Shown here piece after piece: positions 52,603 to 54,453 of a DNA stretch of 54,453 nucleotides. The number at the start of each line of letters is the position of its first letter. Position 1 is the first letter of the stretch. This DNA comes from an uncultured Flavobacterium sp. (GTDB lineage Bacteria > Bacteroidota > Bacteroidia > Flavobacteriales > Flavobacteriaceae). The stretch spans positions 1 through 54,453 of the forward strand of contig NZ_CAMLRU010000002.1 in assembly GCF_946482535.1 (NCBI RefSeq), read 5' to 3'. The position numbers were made by a program, and so were the translations under genes. The notes under the pieces were generated by a model. It worked only from the letters and a program-made list of their open reading frames with translations, made no database searches and was not told the origin of the DNA.

Positions 52603-53073
52603 ATGAAAATAAATCAACTACAAATAGAAATAGACGGCATCGACAAAGAAATCCTACGCGATCTCATGGAAGATGCCCGAAAACCCATTTTACAAATCGC
52701 CAACAAGATTGGGATTTCCGGCGCGGCGATTCACCAACGTTTGCGCAAACTGGAAGATGCCGGCGTCATTTCGGGTTCTAAATTCATTATTGACAATAAA
52801 GTTTTAGGCTATAAAACCATGGCTTTTATTGGGATTTATCTCGAAAAAGCCTCCAGCAACTCCGATGCCGTGCGCGAACTCAAAAAAATCCCCGAAGTCT
52901 TAGAATGTCACTATACTACCGGAAACTGGAGCATCCTCATCAAAATCATTTGCCGCGATAACGAACACTTAATGCAACTGCTCAATAAAAAAATCCAACC
53001 CATTGAAGGCGTTTCCAGAACGGAAACTTTTATTTCTTTAGAACAGCAGATAGAGCGACAGATTCAACTTTAG
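52603..53073 (+). CDS. Lrp/AsnC-family transcriptional regulator
   Basis: 156 residues. N-terminal winged HTH (DGIDKEILRDLMEDARKPILQIANKIGISGAAIHQRLRKLEDAGVI) and C-terminal RAM/ligand-binding domain (KIPEVLECHYTTGNWSILIKI). Amino-acid-responsive regulator. It probably controls nearby amino-acid genes, such as the saccharopine dehydrogenase gene, but that is inferred from position. Short direct repeats AGTGTTCAGT follow its stop. Confidence 0.93.
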   Translation: MKINQLQIEIDGIDKEILRDLMEDARKPILQIANKIGISGAAIHQRLRKLEDAGVISGSKFIIDNKVLGYKTMAFIGIYLEKASSNSDAVRELKKIPEVLECHYTTGNWSILIKIICRDNEHLMQLLNKKIQPIEGVSRTETFISLEQQIERQIQL

Positions 53074-53107
53074 TGTTCAGTTGGCAGTGTTCAGTGTTCA
53101 GTTGGGA
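53072..53107. repeat. Short AGTGTTCAGTTGG direct repeats
   Basis: AGTGTTCAGTTGG occurs twice with an extra AGTGTTC between, just after the Lrp stop codon. Confidence 0.6.
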
Positions 53108-53124
53108 GTTTAAAAAAAGAAACT

Positions 53125-53391
53125 ATGAGAAAGGAAATTAAATGGATTTTGTTCTACATTGTTTATATAATCGCAATACTTATTGGCGACAAAATGGCTC
53201 CAAGCGGCCCATGCACTCCCGGATTGGGTTTCTTCCTTTTCATTTTATTAATTCCCATAAGCCTCTTTTTATTCCTGAAAGATTTGTACAAATATTATCG
53301 TGAGCCTGATAAATCAGGATTGTATTGTATCCTGATTCATCCATTGATGTGGTTATTACTCTTTCTGTGCTTTCACTTCAAAATTTTTTAA
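53125..53391 (+). CDS. Small membrane protein of unknown function
   Basis: 88 residues with three predicted membrane helices (about 5-23, 33-52, 68-86) and a Pro/Gly-rich turn (PSGPCTPG). No family recognised. ATG at 53125. Flanked by a repeat tract and a terminator. Confidence 0.6.
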   Translation: MRKEIKWILFYIVYIIAILIGDKMAPSGPCTPGLGFFLFILLIPISLFLFLKDLYKYYREPDKSGLYCILIHPLMWLLLFLCFHFKIF

Positions 53392-53396
53392 ATAAA

Positions 53397-53422
53397 AAAC
53401 CCGCTACTTTCGTAACGGGTTT
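53397..53422. terminator. Bidirectional terminator
   Basis: Stem AAACCCG-TAC / GTA-CGGGTTT with one mismatch between the convergent small membrane protein and metallopeptidase genes; T-rich on both strands. Confidence 0.75.
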
Positions 53423-53426
53423 CTTT

Positions 53427-54128
53427 TTATTCGTCTCTGGAACCTCCGAAAACTTGGAGCGCCCAATACAAGAGCGAGGCTAAAGCCCCAATCGCGGCGA
53501 CTACATAAGTTCTTGCGGCCCATTTTAGCGCATCTTCGGCACCGGCGTATTCTTGCTGGCTGACCATGTTTTTGTTTTTCAACCAAGCTAAAGCTCGGTT
53601 ACTGGCATCGTATTCTACCGGAAGTGTGATAAAACTGAATGCTGTGGCAATGGCCATCAACAACAAACCGGCTATGGCGATGTAATACCCAAATCCCAAA
53701 CCGGAAGCAGCTCCTAAAATCAAACCACCAATAATCAACCATTGTGACATGCCCGAAGCTACGTTTACAATCGGTACCAATTGAGAACGCAACTGCAACA
53801 TATTGTATGCCGTGGCATGTTGCACAGCGTGACCGCATTCGTGAGCGGCTACTGCAGCGGCGGCGGCGTTTCTTTGATTGTAAACGCCTTCACTTAAGTT
53901 AACGGTTTTGTCGGTTGGATTGTAATGGTCGGTTAATTGACCCGGAGTTGAAATGACTTTTACATCATAAATCCCGTGGTCTTGTAACATTTGGGTGGCA
54001 ATTTCGGCACCGCTCATCCCGTTTCGCAAATGCAAATGAGAGTACTCGGCAAACTTGCTCTTTAATTTGGAGCTTACGGCAAAACTGACTAAGGCAATCA
54101 AGCCGATTAAAATATAATATCCTAACAT
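53427..54128 (-). CDS. Membrane zinc metallopeptidase (YugP-type, DUF2268-free Zn_peptidase_2)
   Basis: 233 residues. N-terminal membrane helix, HExxH motif HECGH (H96, E97, H100), and two to three membrane helices after it, with a C-terminal QxxG-type part. This is the neutral zinc metallopeptidase family (Zn_peptidase_2, YugP). Probably degrades membrane proteins in quality control. Monocistronic. Confidence 0.93.
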   Translation of the reverse strand: MLGYYILIGLIALVSFAVSSKLKSKFAEYSHLHLRNGMSGAEIATQMLQDHGIYDVKVISTPGQLTDHYNPTDKTVNLSEGVYNQRNAAAAAVAAHECGHAVQHATAYNMLQLRSQLVPIVNVASGMSQWLIIGGLILGAASGLGFGYYIAIAGLLLMAIATAFSFITLPVEYDASNRALAWLKNKNMVSQQEYAGAEDALKWAARTYVVAAIGALASLLYWALQVFGGSRDE

Positions 54129-54200
54129 GATTTTTTAATTTTTAGTTTCTGAAACTGCATCAAATTGCAAGCCAAAGGATTAGAAATGACAGCTTGTCAC

Positions 54201-54453
54201 TTACAACAAAGTAATCCCGAATACAAAGCGGTTGTTCCCCGATTCACCAATGTTGTTCAAAATACTTCCGAATTCGGAATCGTATCTTCCTCGGGTTATG
54301 GCGAATTCATATCCGGCATTGACTTTCACTTGGAAGCTCGATTTTTTAAACAAATAAATCGAAGCCGATGGCCCGAAATACAACATTTGGTTGGTAAAAC
54401 TCACGTGACCGCTGTTGTTGTTGGGTTCCAAATCGTTTAAATCGATGGTGTTG
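54201..54453 (-). CDS. Outer-membrane beta-barrel protein, N-terminus beyond the window
   Basis: Frame stays open to the right edge, so only about 84 C-terminal residues are present. Alternating strands (LYFGPSASIYLFK, FQVKVNAGYEFAI, NRFVFGITLL) and the aromatic end are typical of a small outer-membrane barrel. Family cannot be told from this part. Confidence 0.65.
   Translation of the reverse strand, partial: NTIDLNDLEPNNNSGHVSFTNQMLYFGPSASIYLFKKSSFQVKVNAGYEFAITRGRYDSEFGSILNNIGESGNNRFVFGITLL

Overview
The window is AT-rich chromosomal DNA from a member of the Bacteroidota, most likely a Flavobacterium or close relative (family Flavobacteriaceae). Reasons: several type IX secretion (T9SS type A) C-terminal sorting domains, a TonB-dependent receptor with an N-terminal CarboxypepD_reg-like domain, Bacteroidota-only families (DUF4271, DUF4296, DUF6252-like), many TAnnTTTG -7 promoter boxes, no Shine-Dalgarno sites, and a bS16 protein with an Ala/Glu tail. 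No phage, IS element, integrase or CRISPR array is visible; the only tRNA is tRNA-Asp(GTC). Gene order mixes housekeeping and envelope genes and is dense, with several zero-gap or overlapping convergent pairs.

Layout. 1-6.5 kb: partial ruvC, a membrane protein plus GT2 pair, a lipoprotein, a large T9SS-secreted protein. 6.8-14.5 kb: tRNA-Asp, DUF58 protein, trxA, an O-antigen-ligase-like protein, and a 1499-residue dnaE with a fused proofreading exonuclease. 14.6-22.7 kb: RRM protein, DUF6252-like lipoprotein, rpsP-rimM, a tRNA m6A methyltransferase, two CarboxypepD_reg-type secreted proteins, a glutaryl-CoA-type acyl-CoA dehydrogenase, DUF3050, an SGNH lipoprotein. 22.7-27.5 kb (minus strand): 2Fe-2S ferredoxin, its reductase, NifU-domain protein, Mrp ATPase, an alkyltransferase-like protein, LysE family, trmB. 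37.9-54.4 kb: LuxE-like protein, tyrS, epimerase, DUF4296-pyrC-GT2, DUF4271-hemD, Wzy/TPR protein, pckA, DUF423, DUF3108, saccharopine dehydrogenase, Lrp regulator, zinc metallopeptidase, and a partial outer-membrane protein.

The most interesting segment is 27.5-37.9 kb. A metallophosphoesterase that looks like the phospholipase C PlcP, rather than LpxH, is followed 5 bp later by a MurG/GT28-like glycosyltransferase. The pair converges on a PhoR/PhoB-like two-component pair, which is divergent from a TonB receptor, a beta-helix lipoprotein and T9SS proteins. The promoters of the plcP-like gene and the TonB receptor share the same arrangement: half-sites of the type RGTAAYA spaced 11 bp, then exactly 20 bp, then TTTCTTTG. 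I propose a phosphate-starvation island that joins phospholipid-to-glycolipid remodelling with outer-membrane scavenging. The arrangement is seen in the sequence; the function is inferred.

A second theme is a family of about 55-90 bp intergenic elements (seven copies) with ends close to TTAGGAGC and GGGCTAA; two copies supply the stop codon of the neighbouring gene.
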